Below, piece by piece: positions 17,475 to 26,400 of a stretch of DNA of 34,703 nucleotides (position 1 is the stretch's first letter; each line of letters starts with the position of its first letter). The position numbers and the translations under genes were made by a program. The stretch covers positions 1 to 34,703 of the forward strand of contig CACMZN010000022.1 in assembly GCA_902618175.1 (NCBI GenBank). Reading direction: 5' to 3'. The notes under the pieces were generated by a model. That model was not told where the DNA came from and searched no databases. It worked only from the letters and a program-made list of their open reading frames with translations. Source of the DNA: an uncultured Verrucomicrobiota bacterium. GTDB taxonomy: Bacteria > Verrucomicrobiota > Verrucomicrobiia > Opitutales > Seribacteraceae.

Positions 17475-19313
17475 ATGGAAAAGATTGCTTTTTGCATACT
17501 CTTACTTCCTTTGCTTTCCGCTCTGGTCACTCTTCTTTTCATGAGGAGGAAAGGGAACGTGGCCTCTCTTCTTTCAGTAGCCACCTCCGGAGGGATTCTT
17601 TTCTTCGCCTTGATTTTGATACTTGGTTCGGGAGTAGAGGATTTTGCATGGGATACGACTTGGTTTAAGATCGCAGAATGGGAACTGCGTTTTGGATTTT
17701 TGGTTGATGGTCCTGCCCGATTGCTCCTCTTCGTTGTAGCTTTCGTAGGTTGTCTGATACACATCTTCAGTCTTGGATACATGTCCGACGACTTGGCGAA
17801 GTCGAGGTATTTTGGTGGTCTTTCCATTTTCATGTTTTCTATGCTCGGGATAACCTTGGCAGATAATCTGATTATGATTTTCATTTTTTGGGAACTCGTC
17901 GGATTTAGTTCCTATTTGTTGATTGCCCATTACTTTTCCTCAAAAGAGGCAGCTCAAGCATCAAAAAAAGCATTCATTGCCAACCGGATAGGAGACTTTG
18001 GATTTTTGATCGGGATTGTGCTCACCTTTTGGACTTTCGGAACAGTCAACTTGGTCGAATTGAGTGATTTGGCTGAGTTTGATCCAGAGCTTTTATCCAC
18101 CATCTTATGTTTGGCTCTAGCATGTGGATTTATCGGTAAATCAGCTCAATTTCCATTGCATGTCTGGTTGCCGGACGCCATGGCCGGACCCACCCCTGTC
18201 TCTGCTCTCATTCATGCCGCCACGATGGTTGCCGCAGGAATCTTTCTTTTAGTGAGAATCGATTTCTTATTCACCAACGAAGCCTCGAATCTTTTGGCGG
18301 TTTTGGGTGCAAGCATGGGTTTGTATGCCGGATTTTGTGCCCTTGTACAACGTGACATCAAAAAGATATTGGCCTACTCGACTTTATCTCAGCTTGGTTA
18401 CATGGCTGCTGCTTTTGGCATGGGAGTGCCCGGGATCGCTCTTTTTCATCTCATGACTCATGCTTTCTTCAAAGCTCTTATGTTTCTTGGATCGGGTTCC
18501 GTAATACATGCCTGCCATCATGAACAGGATATTTTCAACTACGGTGGCTTGCGAAAAAAAATGCCATTTACTGGCATTACATTTCTAGTCGGTGTTTTGG
18601 CCATTTCAGGCGTTAACTTTTTGTCGGGCTATTTTAGCAAAGATGCCATTTTGTTGGTTGCATACAATTTGAATCCGCCAGTTTTCGTTATTCTTTACTT
18701 GGGTGCTATCCTTACCGCTTTGTATATGTTCAGACTTTATTTCATAACTTTTGAGGGCATGCCCAGATCTTCCGATGCCGACGCTGCTCGGGAAAGTCCT
18801 TCCATCATGACGATTCCTCTTTTAATACTTGCTGTTTTCTCGATATTTGGAGGTTATCATTCCTTATATCCGCAAAGCATTGCAGGAGTGATTATTGATG
18901 ATTTGGAGTTTGCGGCCCAATTGCCTAATCATCTGTGGATGATTGTTCTTGGTACTTTTGCTTGGCTTGCGGGGGGATTGGGAGCCAAATATTTATATTT
19001 CGACTCCAAGCGAACTGATCCCTTGGAATCGAAAGCACCAAGTTTCTTCAAACTGTGCAGCAGTAAGCTTTTTTTCGACGAGATCTATGGGTTTTACATC
19101 CAGCGAATACAAGATCCCTTTGCTCGATTCTTGGAAGTCTTGGAGTTGCTTCTCATTTCAGGTTTATTGGTCAAGGGGTCTGCCGGGGTTGCTGGAATGA
19201 TGGCGCTTATAAGCAAAGCATGCTATGTGGGAAGAATTCATGCCTATGGTTTTTGGTTCGTTGTCGGCACTTTGGGCTTTCTATTCTATGCATCCGGATT
19301 TTTGGGCAATTAA
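17475..19313 (+). CDS. nuoL: NADH-quinone oxidoreductase subunit L (proton channel)
   Basis: 612-residue distal antiporter-like subunit of the membrane arm. Typical elements are 'FIFWELVGFSSYLLI', the half-channel region 'KSAQFPLHVWLPDAMAGPTP' followed by 'ALIHAATMVAAGIFLLVR', and the later 'MTHAFFKALMFLGSGSVIH'. The C-terminal part has the extra helices that form the long amphipathic strut of NuoL. Length matches the family (E. coli 613). The ATG at 17475 follows the nuoK stop closely. Confidence 0.96.
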   Translation: MEKIAFCILLLPLLSALVTLLFMRRKGNVASLLSVATSGGILFFALILILGSGVEDFAWDTTWFKIAEWELRFGFLVDGPARLLLFVVAFVGCLIHIFSLGYMSDDLAKSRYFGGLSIFMFSMLGITLADNLIMIFIFWELVGFSSYLLIAHYFSSKEAAQASKKAFIANRIGDFGFLIGIVLTFWTFGTVNLVELSDLAEFDPELLSTILCLALACGFIGKSAQFPLHVWLPDAMAGPTPVSALIHAATMVAAGIFLLVRIDFLFTNEASNLLAVLGASMGLYAGFCALVQRDIKKILAYSTLSQLGYMAAAFGMGVPGIALFHLMTHAFFKALMFLGSGSVIHACHHEQDIFNYGGLRKKMPFTGITFLVGVLAISGVNFLSGYFSKDAILLVAYNLNPPVFVILYLGAILTALYMFRLYFITFEGMPRSSDADAARESPSIMTIPLLILAVFSIFGGYHSLYPQSIAGVIIDDLEFAAQLPNHLWMIVLGTFAWLAGGLGAKYLYFDSKRTDPLESKAPSFFKLCSSKLFFDEIYGFYIQRIQDPFARFLEVLELLLISGLLVKGSAGVAGMMALISKACYVGRIHAYGFWFVVGTLGFLFYASGFLGN

Positions 19314-19325
19314 ATTCCAGAGCTC

Positions 19326-20948
19326 ATGAATTTTGACCAAATCATCCTTTTAGGTTCTATTTTCATACCCGCTTTGGCTTCGATCGTATTGTTTCTTGAA
19401 ATTTGCAAATCCGATAAGATCGCCAAGAAAATCGCTTATTTTTCATTTGGTTTTCCCTTCATCTCAGGGATTTTACTCTTTCTACGTTTTGACAACTCAT
19501 TGGAAGGCTATGATTTCGTCGTATTATTTTCCAGAACTGGTTTGCAGGAACTCAATATCCATTTCCATTTGGGTCTGAATGGAATATCCTCTCCTCTCTT
19601 TGCTATGGCAGGCATAGTTGGAATGGGAGCAGGAATTACGGCGATTCATTCGGGGGTTGATAGATTAAGACTTTATCTCGCTCTTCTACTTTTCATGCAA
19701 TCAGGATTGATGGGGCTTTTTGCCAGCATTGATTTGTTTTTTTATTATCTTTTTCACGAATTTGCTCTCATTCCCACTTTCATAATGATTGGTATTTGGG
19801 GAAGCCGTGATCGAAAGTCCATTGCCTTGGAACTCACCATTTACCTTACGCTGGGGGCCTTGGTTTCCTTGGGTGGTTTGATCGCCCTGAATGTTTTAGT
19901 CGACGCTCCGAATTTCGATTTTCCTTCGCTTTCCCGTGCCGTTTCTGAGCTTGGAATGGAAAGCTCAGTGCAATCCAATATTTTTGGACTTCTCCTTTTT
20001 GGGTTCGGCATACTAGTTGCCCTTTTTCCATTTCACACCTGGGCGCCTCGCGGATATGACGCCGCTCCCACCTCCGTTTCAATGTTGCATGCTGGGGTCT
20101 TAAAGAAATTTGGTCTGTATGGCTTGATTCAAATCGCTTCACCTCTTTTACCTGATGGGGCAATGTTTTGGAGTCCTCTTTTACTCTGGCTAGCTCTGGG
20201 AAATGTTTTGTTCGTTGGTCTGGTTGCGGTTTCTCAATCCAACCTCAAAAGTATGATCGGTTATGGTTCGGTGATGCACATGGGATACTGTTTTCTTGGA
20301 ATTGCGGTTTGCTCCTCACTTGGAGCAGGATCTGCAGTGATGCTCATGGTAGCTCATGGTTTGTCGGTATCTCTCATGTTTATGCTCGCTCATAACTTAT
20401 ACACGCGCACTGGTACTTTTGAAATGGATGATATGGGTGGCATGGCTTCGAAAACTCCCTTGTTGGCTTGTTTTTTCATTGCTGCTACGCTGGCTACCAT
20501 TGGTCTTCCGGGTTTCGGTAATTTTTGGGGTGAGTTTGGGGTCTTTCTTTCACTGGGTGAACAAACCCAGCACCGGTTGTTCTTGTTCCTAGCCGCACTT
20601 GGTATAATCATCTCAGCAATCTTTGGTCTTAGAGCGGTGGCCAAGATTTTCTTCGGTTCGGCTTCCGAAGCTCACTCCTCACGCAAAAAAAACAATCAAA
20701 TTTCGGACTTGAGTTTCTTCGAAATGATTCCTGCCGGGATCATTCTCGCTTCTCTTCTTTTTCTTGGTCTTTGGCCAGTGGTGGTTTCGCAGCGTGTAGA
20801 CAGGGAAATTCAAACACGCTTTGAATCGCAAGATCGAACATACTTTTCGCAGACCACCCCTCCCTGTTGCCCGCCAGAACAAGAGAGTCTGGACTTGAAC
20901 AGTTCGTTACCTTCCAAAGAGAAATTCCTCTCAAACCCAGAGTATTGA
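19326..20948 (+). CDS. nuoM: NADH-quinone oxidoreductase subunit M (proton channel)
   Basis: 540-residue antiporter-like subunit of the complex I membrane arm. Recognised by 'HFHLGLNGISSPLF', 'FYYLFHEFALIPTFIMIG' with the key Glu, 'FPFHTWAPRGYDAAPTSVSM' and 'AGVLKKFGLYGLIQIA' with the conserved lysines. The C-terminus carries about 40 hydrophilic residues (Pro-, Cys- and Ser-rich, including 'TTPPCCPPEQE') that are not part of the usual domain. nuoN starts 1 bp after its stop. Confidence 0.96.
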   Translation: MNFDQIILLGSIFIPALASIVLFLEICKSDKIAKKIAYFSFGFPFISGILLFLRFDNSLEGYDFVVLFSRTGLQELNIHFHLGLNGISSPLFAMAGIVGMGAGITAIHSGVDRLRLYLALLLFMQSGLMGLFASIDLFFYYLFHEFALIPTFIMIGIWGSRDRKSIALELTIYLTLGALVSLGGLIALNVLVDAPNFDFPSLSRAVSELGMESSVQSNIFGLLLFGFGILVALFPFHTWAPRGYDAAPTSVSMLHAGVLKKFGLYGLIQIASPLLPDGAMFWSPLLLWLALGNVLFVGLVAVSQSNLKSMIGYGSVMHMGYCFLGIAVCSSLGAGSAVMLMVAHGLSVSLMFMLAHNLYTRTGTFEMDDMGGMASKTPLLACFFIAATLATIGLPGFGNFWGEFGVFLSLGEQTQHRLFLFLAALGIIISAIFGLRAVAKIFFGSASEAHSSRKKNNQISDLSFFEMIPAGIILASLLFLGLWPVVVSQRVDREIQTRFESQDRTYFSQTTPPCCPPEQESLDLNSSLPSKEKFLSNPEY

Positions 20949-20949
20949 A

Positions 20950-22497
20950 ATGAATTCTTTTCTGACTTTTTCAAACGATAACATCTGGTATGAAATTTGG
21001 CCCGAGTTGGCATTGGTGCTAGGAGCCGTGATCGTTCTTTCAATGGATCTCTTTAGTAAAAGAGAAAGAGGTTTTCCGTCCATGGCGGGACCTTTTGCCA
21101 TCTTCTTTCAGGGTTTGTTGTTCAGCTTTCATCTTTTTGATTATCTGGCTTGGCATCCAACTTTTGACCGCACTACTTTTTCCGGAATGCTTAGTCAAGG
21201 ATTCAAAGGAGACGTCATGAGAAGCTTCTTTCTTCTTTCTTCCTTCCTTGTTTCTATCTTAGGTCATCGATATTTGAAAGCCAACCTATTGAGAGTCGGA
21301 GAATTTCATCATTTGACGATGTTGGCTACGGGAGGCCTTATGCTTTTATGCCAAAGCGATCACTTTCTTATGCTTTTCGTTTCTTTGGAAACCGTTGCTC
21401 TTTGCTTTTATTCTTTGGTTGCTTATGACCGTGAATCTCCGAAATCACTTGAGGCAGGAATCAAATATCTTGTTTTTGGTGCACTAAGTTCCTCTCTGCT
21501 ACTTTTTGGAATCGTTCTCCTTTACGGAGTAGGTGCAAATCCCGAAGTCTGGGGAGCTCGTTTTACTGGTCACGAATCCATGGATCCCTTGTCCTTTTCT
21601 TATTTGCATACATTTCTTGCGGAGAATCCCGATCATCTACTTCTGCGTGCGGGCGTGGTCTTGGTTTTATCTGGAATGGCATTCAAAATCGGAGCGGCAC
21701 CTTTTCAAATATGGGTTCCCGACGTCTATCATGGATCTCCCATGCCGGTCACCGCTTTCTTGGCCGTCTCTTCCAAAGCAGCTGGATTCTTTGTTCTTTT
21801 GAATTTGGTTCAGGGTCCGTTCGGGGGGATTTCTGATTTCCTTCTTCCTTTGCTTGGTTTCATCGCTACTTTCACCATTTTCTTCGGCAATTTGGCAGCC
21901 TGCGCACAGCGAAACGTCAAAAGAATGCTGGGACTTTCCGGTGTAGCTCATGCCGGTTATTTACTTGTGGCCATCATGGCGTCGATGCTCTTTCCCGGAG
22001 ATAGTGATCGTGCTGTTTGGGTTCTCTTCTTCTATCTTTTCGTTTACATGACCGCTTCCTTTTCTGTTTTTGGCATCATGGGACTCGCAAGAACTTCAGA
22101 AGAAAGCGAGCATGATTTCTCGAATTATTGCAATCTTGCCGAAAAGCGCCCTTGGATGGCATTTGTATTGGTTTGTGGAATCAGTTCTCTCGCTGGAATT
22201 CCTCCTTTTGCAGGATTTATATCTAAAGTTTTGCTCATTTCCGTCGCTTACGAGGCAGAGCTTTACTTTTCCCTTGCTGCTATGATCATAGGAGTGGTGA
22301 TTTCCATTTTCTATTATTTTGGATGGATCAGGGAGATTTGCTTCAAACCTGATAAACTCCATGACGACGATTCGTTACCCGTCGATCCTTGGGAGACGGT
22401 CACTACTTCGGGATTTGTTAAGATAGTTCTCATTTCTCTTACTATGGCTTCGATTGTATTCGGACTGTGGCAAGCTCCTTTCGGAAATTCCTTTTGA
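20950..22497 (+). CDS. nuoN: NADH-quinone oxidoreductase subunit N (proton channel)
   Basis: 515-residue antiporter-like subunit and last gene of the cluster. Family motifs include 'FVSLETVALCFYSLVAYDR' with the conserved Glu, 'EAGIKYLVFGALSSSLLLFG' and 'AFKIGAAPFQIWVPDVYHGS' followed by 'SSKAAGFFVLL'. Length is close to other NuoN proteins (about 480-510). No terminator hairpin with a T-run is seen between its stop and the tRNA-Leu 68 bp downstream. Confidence 0.96.
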   Translation: MNSFLTFSNDNIWYEIWPELALVLGAVIVLSMDLFSKRERGFPSMAGPFAIFFQGLLFSFHLFDYLAWHPTFDRTTFSGMLSQGFKGDVMRSFFLLSSFLVSILGHRYLKANLLRVGEFHHLTMLATGGLMLLCQSDHFLMLFVSLETVALCFYSLVAYDRESPKSLEAGIKYLVFGALSSSLLLFGIVLLYGVGANPEVWGARFTGHESMDPLSFSYLHTFLAENPDHLLLRAGVVLVLSGMAFKIGAAPFQIWVPDVYHGSPMPVTAFLAVSSKAAGFFVLLNLVQGPFGGISDFLLPLLGFIATFTIFFGNLAACAQRNVKRMLGLSGVAHAGYLLVAIMASMLFPGDSDRAVWVLFFYLFVYMTASFSVFGIMGLARTSEESEHDFSNYCNLAEKRPWMAFVLVCGISSLAGIPPFAGFISKVLLISVAYEAELYFSLAAMIIGVVISIFYYFGWIREICFKPDKLHDDDSLPVDPWETVTTSGFVKIVLISLTMASIVFGLWQAPFGNSF

Positions 22498-22565
22498 ACT
22501 AAGAATTTTTTTGACAAAGGTTCTTCTCGACCTCTTGGCATGAAGTATTATCATTCATTTTTCAT

Positions 22566-22649
22566 GCCCGGGTGGCGGAATTGGCAGACGCACCAGACTT
22601 AGGATCTGGTGTCCGAAAGGACATGGGGGTTCGAATCCCCCCTCGGGCA
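22566..22649 (+). tRNA. tRNA-Leu (anticodon TAG)
   Basis: Complete type II cloverleaf: acceptor GCCCGGG (22566-22572) pairs with CTCGGGC (22642-22648) with one G-T pair. The anticodon stem CCAGA/TCTGG encloses CTTAGGA, giving anticodon TAG at 22600-22602. The variable arm is TGTCCGAAAGGACA and the T arm GGGGG-TTCGAAT-CCCCC. Discriminator A is followed by CGC, so CCA is not encoded, unlike the tRNA-Ser in this window. A TATTAT at 22546-22551 could be its -10 box, but no well-spaced -35 was found. Confidence 0.96.
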
Positions 22650-22688
22650 CGCTTTTGATTTGTCGCAAAATTGCATATGTTTGCAACT

Positions 22689-23327
22689 TTAGAAACCATG
22701 TACGCTCTGAGGTGCGTTTCCCTTCAATTCCTCGTCTTTTTCGACTGCCAATATTTCGTCAAGTTCCGTTGAGTAAATCATGACAACGTTACCACCTATC
22801 TTTTTTGCCCTGAGTTTCCCATCATCTCTTTCATAATCAAATCCAAATGCTGAAACAGTTGGATCTTCATCCTTTTGTTGGACCTTTTTTTTCCAAAATG
22901 ATTTCCCTGATTGCAGACTAAGGAGATTGAATAGTTCGTATTCACTCATCCCTTTGGTTTTTTTGTAGAATTCCAGCGCGGAGGATCCGTTAACGTACAA
23001 GACGTGGAAGTCCCATCCAGTCAGATCATTTCTAGGTTCGATATCAGTTGGTTTAATCGGTTTGCCATCCAATGCCTTGAAATAGATTCGCACTTCGCTT
23101 CCGTTTGGAAAATACGGTTCATACTTGGCATAAGGAGTATTCTTCTTTCTGCTGATTATGGATTCGTAGGCACGGTAGTAGGTGGCTCCACTTTTAAAGA
23201 TTCTTCTCTCTATGATGACCCGGTCTTCACCGATTCGGGCGTTCGCGGACAAACCTAATAAGATCCAATAAGCCAAGATGAATTGAAAAAGGAATCTCGC
23301 CGCATCATGAAATCTCTTCTTTTTCAT
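22689..23327 (-). CDS. Secreted protein of unknown function
   Basis: 212 residues. I do not recognise the family. The N-terminus has a basic start (MKKKRFHDAAR) and a hydrophobic stretch at about residues 12-27, so it is probably exported, with cleavage likely near 'SANA'. The mature part is mixed alpha/beta and rich in Lys, Glu and aromatic residues, with no cysteine or catalytic motif that I can name. It is transcribed divergently from the giant coiled-coil gene across 127 bp; that gap contains an 8-bp inverted repeat, TTGTGTGT (23344-23351) and ACACACAA (23381-23388). A shared envelope role with the coiled-coil protein is only suggested by position. Confidence 0.6.
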   Translation of the reverse strand: MKKKRFHDAARFLFQFILAYWILLGLSANARIGEDRVIIERRIFKSGATYYRAYESIISRKKNTPYAKYEPYFPNGSEVRIYFKALDGKPIKPTDIEPRNDLTGWDFHVLYVNGSSALEFYKKTKGMSEYELFNLLSLQSGKSFWKKKVQQKDEDPTVSAFGFDYERDDGKLRAKKIGGNVVMIYSTELDEILAVEKDEELKGNAPQSVHGF

Positions 23328-23454
23328 ATTTAAAGAGTAGTATTTGTGTGTAGAACCTAGTTACAACCATAAATCAATAGACACACAATTTGAGAATATA
23401 AACGACAAAAAATCAGGTCTTGCTTATGGGGATTCAATTTACATTCTTTAAGTA

Positions 23455-26400
23455 ATGATATCTATGTGTCTCTCCATATTCAAACAAGGATGGACGGGCG
23501 TCCCAATTTTTTTCCTTGGGATCGCGACCCTGGCATTCAGTCAATTTGCTCAAAATGACGATCCAGAATCCTTGAATCCAGAACAACTAGCCCAATCAAT
23601 TACTCAGGAGATTGAAGACCAATCTAGTGGAATTAGGACCCTGGAAGAAAATTTGCTCAGCAACAAGCAAGAGGTTGGTAAACGTTCGATTGTTTCGAAT
23701 CTTGAATTCGCGGAAGACTCCCTCGGTAAAGGTAACGATAGCGTCCTGGGATTGTTTGAAAAGCTCAGTATTGCAGAGTCTACTTGGTCCGAAAGAAAAG
23801 ATGAGATCGAAAAAGGCTTGAATATTGCCAAAGAAAGAATAACAGACACCGAAAAAATCTTTACACAACTAGTTTCCGACTTTGCAGGTAGGATGGAAGA
23901 AGCCAAGCCTGCAATGCTTGTTGTTTCAACAAACTTATCCAGAGGAAAAGTGGAATTGGAAGCTTTGCAAACCCTTTATGGGAATGCTTCTGAAGATCTT
24001 CTCTCAGGAATGAGGAATCTCTTTACGGAGAGCGAGGAACTGCTTGGGGATTCTTTGCCTGCTCCCCCCGATTCCACTTCTTCAAATGTCCCTACCAGTA
24101 GCATTGGCAGAGGTGTGATTTCCGCCATTCAGGCAAACGAGGCTGTTCCTTTGACAAGTGCAAGTAGATTTAAAGGGTTAGTTGAGCAATCAAATGATTC
24201 GAGTTCCGAAAACTCCAATGAGATCATATTGAAATTGAAGTCTGAATTGGTTGCTTCCAAAAACGTACAGTCTGAGTTGTCTGCAGATACGGAAGGCTTG
24301 CAGGGAGATCTGAGAAAAGCTTACCGAGAAATTGTTTCTCTTCAGGCAAATCTCAAAGAATCACAGTTGATGATTGAAGAACTTGAGCGTGCAAAAAAAA
24401 CCCTTTGGCGCACGGAAAGTGGTGGAGCGCCTTCTCCCGAGACTGTCAGCAAACAAATCAATAACCTGGAGTTTGAATTGAAGCAGGCTAGAGAGGATCT
24501 TCGTCAATCACGAAAGTCTCTCTTCATTGAGCAAGAGCGCTCAAATTCGATGATTCGTTCGATTACCACCGAGTTGGACAGAACAAGAAGAGAACTCGAT
24601 TCTGCCAGAATTGCTGCAATGAATGCAGGAGCAGATTCAGGTAGGCTTACCGCCTTGGAGCAAGAACTTGCACAAACAAAGCGAGCCTTGCAAATGGCTC
24701 AGACTGCTCCTGACGAGGAGGATGCAAGTTCATATTTGATTCTTCAAGAAGAATTGAAAAAGGCATTGGGAGAAGTTACGAGAATGCAGATTGAGCTCGG
24801 AGAAAAGAATGACATGGAAAATGAATTGATTGCATTAAAGAGCTCTTTAGAGGAAATCAGTCAGAATCCCTCTCGAGCGGCGAGTCCAGAGTATGTCAAT
24901 AAGCTTTTGTCTGAGCTTACCAGTGCCAGAACCCAAGTTGCAGATGCGAAGGCTTCCAGTCAAATTGGAAGGGACGAACTATCTTTGCGAATTGTCGAAT
25001 TGGAAAAAAAACTCAAAGAAACGACGGATGAATTGAATGAAACCAAGTCAAATTTTGAGAAAACGATGGAAAGCATTGCCCAGCGTGAACTAGATTTTGC
25101 CACGACCATCAAAAGATTGGAGGAAGATGCTCAAATGGCTCAGGATGCATTAATGGACTCTTCCGCAGGCGATTTGCCGATTATACCTTTTGTGGAAAAC
25201 ATGGAGCGGAATTTAGCCGACTCGGAGACAAAAATTAAGGAATTGTCAAAAAACTTCGAGTCAGAACAAGCCAAAGCTTCGGATGTAATCGAAGGGCTGA
25301 GACGTGAACTGCTGGCTGCCGATATGAGGCAAAAACGTGCTTTGGAGCAACTAGAATTACGGGAGATGGATTTAACAGGTAAAGATAAGGAGTTGCGGGA
25401 ATTGGAGAAGGAAAAAAAGGAACTCAAAGAGGAACTCGAAGTTGTCTCGGTGATTGCTGGTCAACTACAAGATTTGAACCAAGTACTGGAGGAAACAAAG
25501 AATTCACAGGGTTTTCAAGCTACCAGCATGGACGAAATGGTTGATTCACTGAGAGATGAATTAAATCGCGCTAAATTGGAACTGGCTCTATCCAAAGAGG
25601 AAAACGAAAAGATGAGAGAGGAGTCCTCGATCAAAATTAATTCGCTTGAGATGCAGTTGAGTGATGCTCGAGACGAATTACTTTTCGAACAGCAGAAACT
25701 TGCCGAATCAAACAGCGTATCCAAGGATTTGGTTATGGACTTGAAGGCTGAATTGGATGGAACTCGTGAAGAGATGGTTCGGATGAGGAGGCTGGGATTC
25801 GATGATACGATTGAAACCGAGCAGGCAGTTTCTCAACTGCAAGAGGCGTTAGGAACCATTCGCATACTTCAAGAAAGTCTGGAAGAGTCCGAAAGGGTAA
25901 ATTTGGAGGTTGATAACTTAAGAGTCGAACTAGCAGAGGCCATGACCACTCAGATAGACGAATTGCAAGACTCAGAAGATGAAAAGATGAAACTCAGTCA
26001 GAAGATTTCTGATTTGGAAGCTGAGATTTTGGTATTGCGTACTCAGGGAATTGGAACCGAAGCCAATCGGGCAGAAACCATCGCTTCTTTGAATGAGGAA
26101 TTGAAGAGTTCTCAAGCACAGGTCAACGAAATCAATAATCGGATTAGTCAGACTGAGAATTCTGAAATAGCAACTATTCTCGAACTTGAAGAGCAATTAG
26201 CTCAAAAAAGTTCCGAGAATACAGAGCTTTATGCCGAATTGGAAAAAGAGAGATTGGCGAAGGGAAGAACAATCGAATTGCTGGAGAATGATTTGGCATC
26301 TGCACTAAAGCAGATGGAAGCACTGGAACTGGAAAGTAATTCTTTAATAGATGGTGAGGTCGCTGGTGTGATCGAAAAATTGCAAGAGGAGTTAATTTCT

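Noticed and set aside
22511-22551. TTGACA (22511-22516) with TATTAT (22546-22551) as a promoter for tRNA-Leu
   Set aside because: The spacing is 29 bases, far from the 16-18 needed, so the two boxes cannot work together as a standard promoter.
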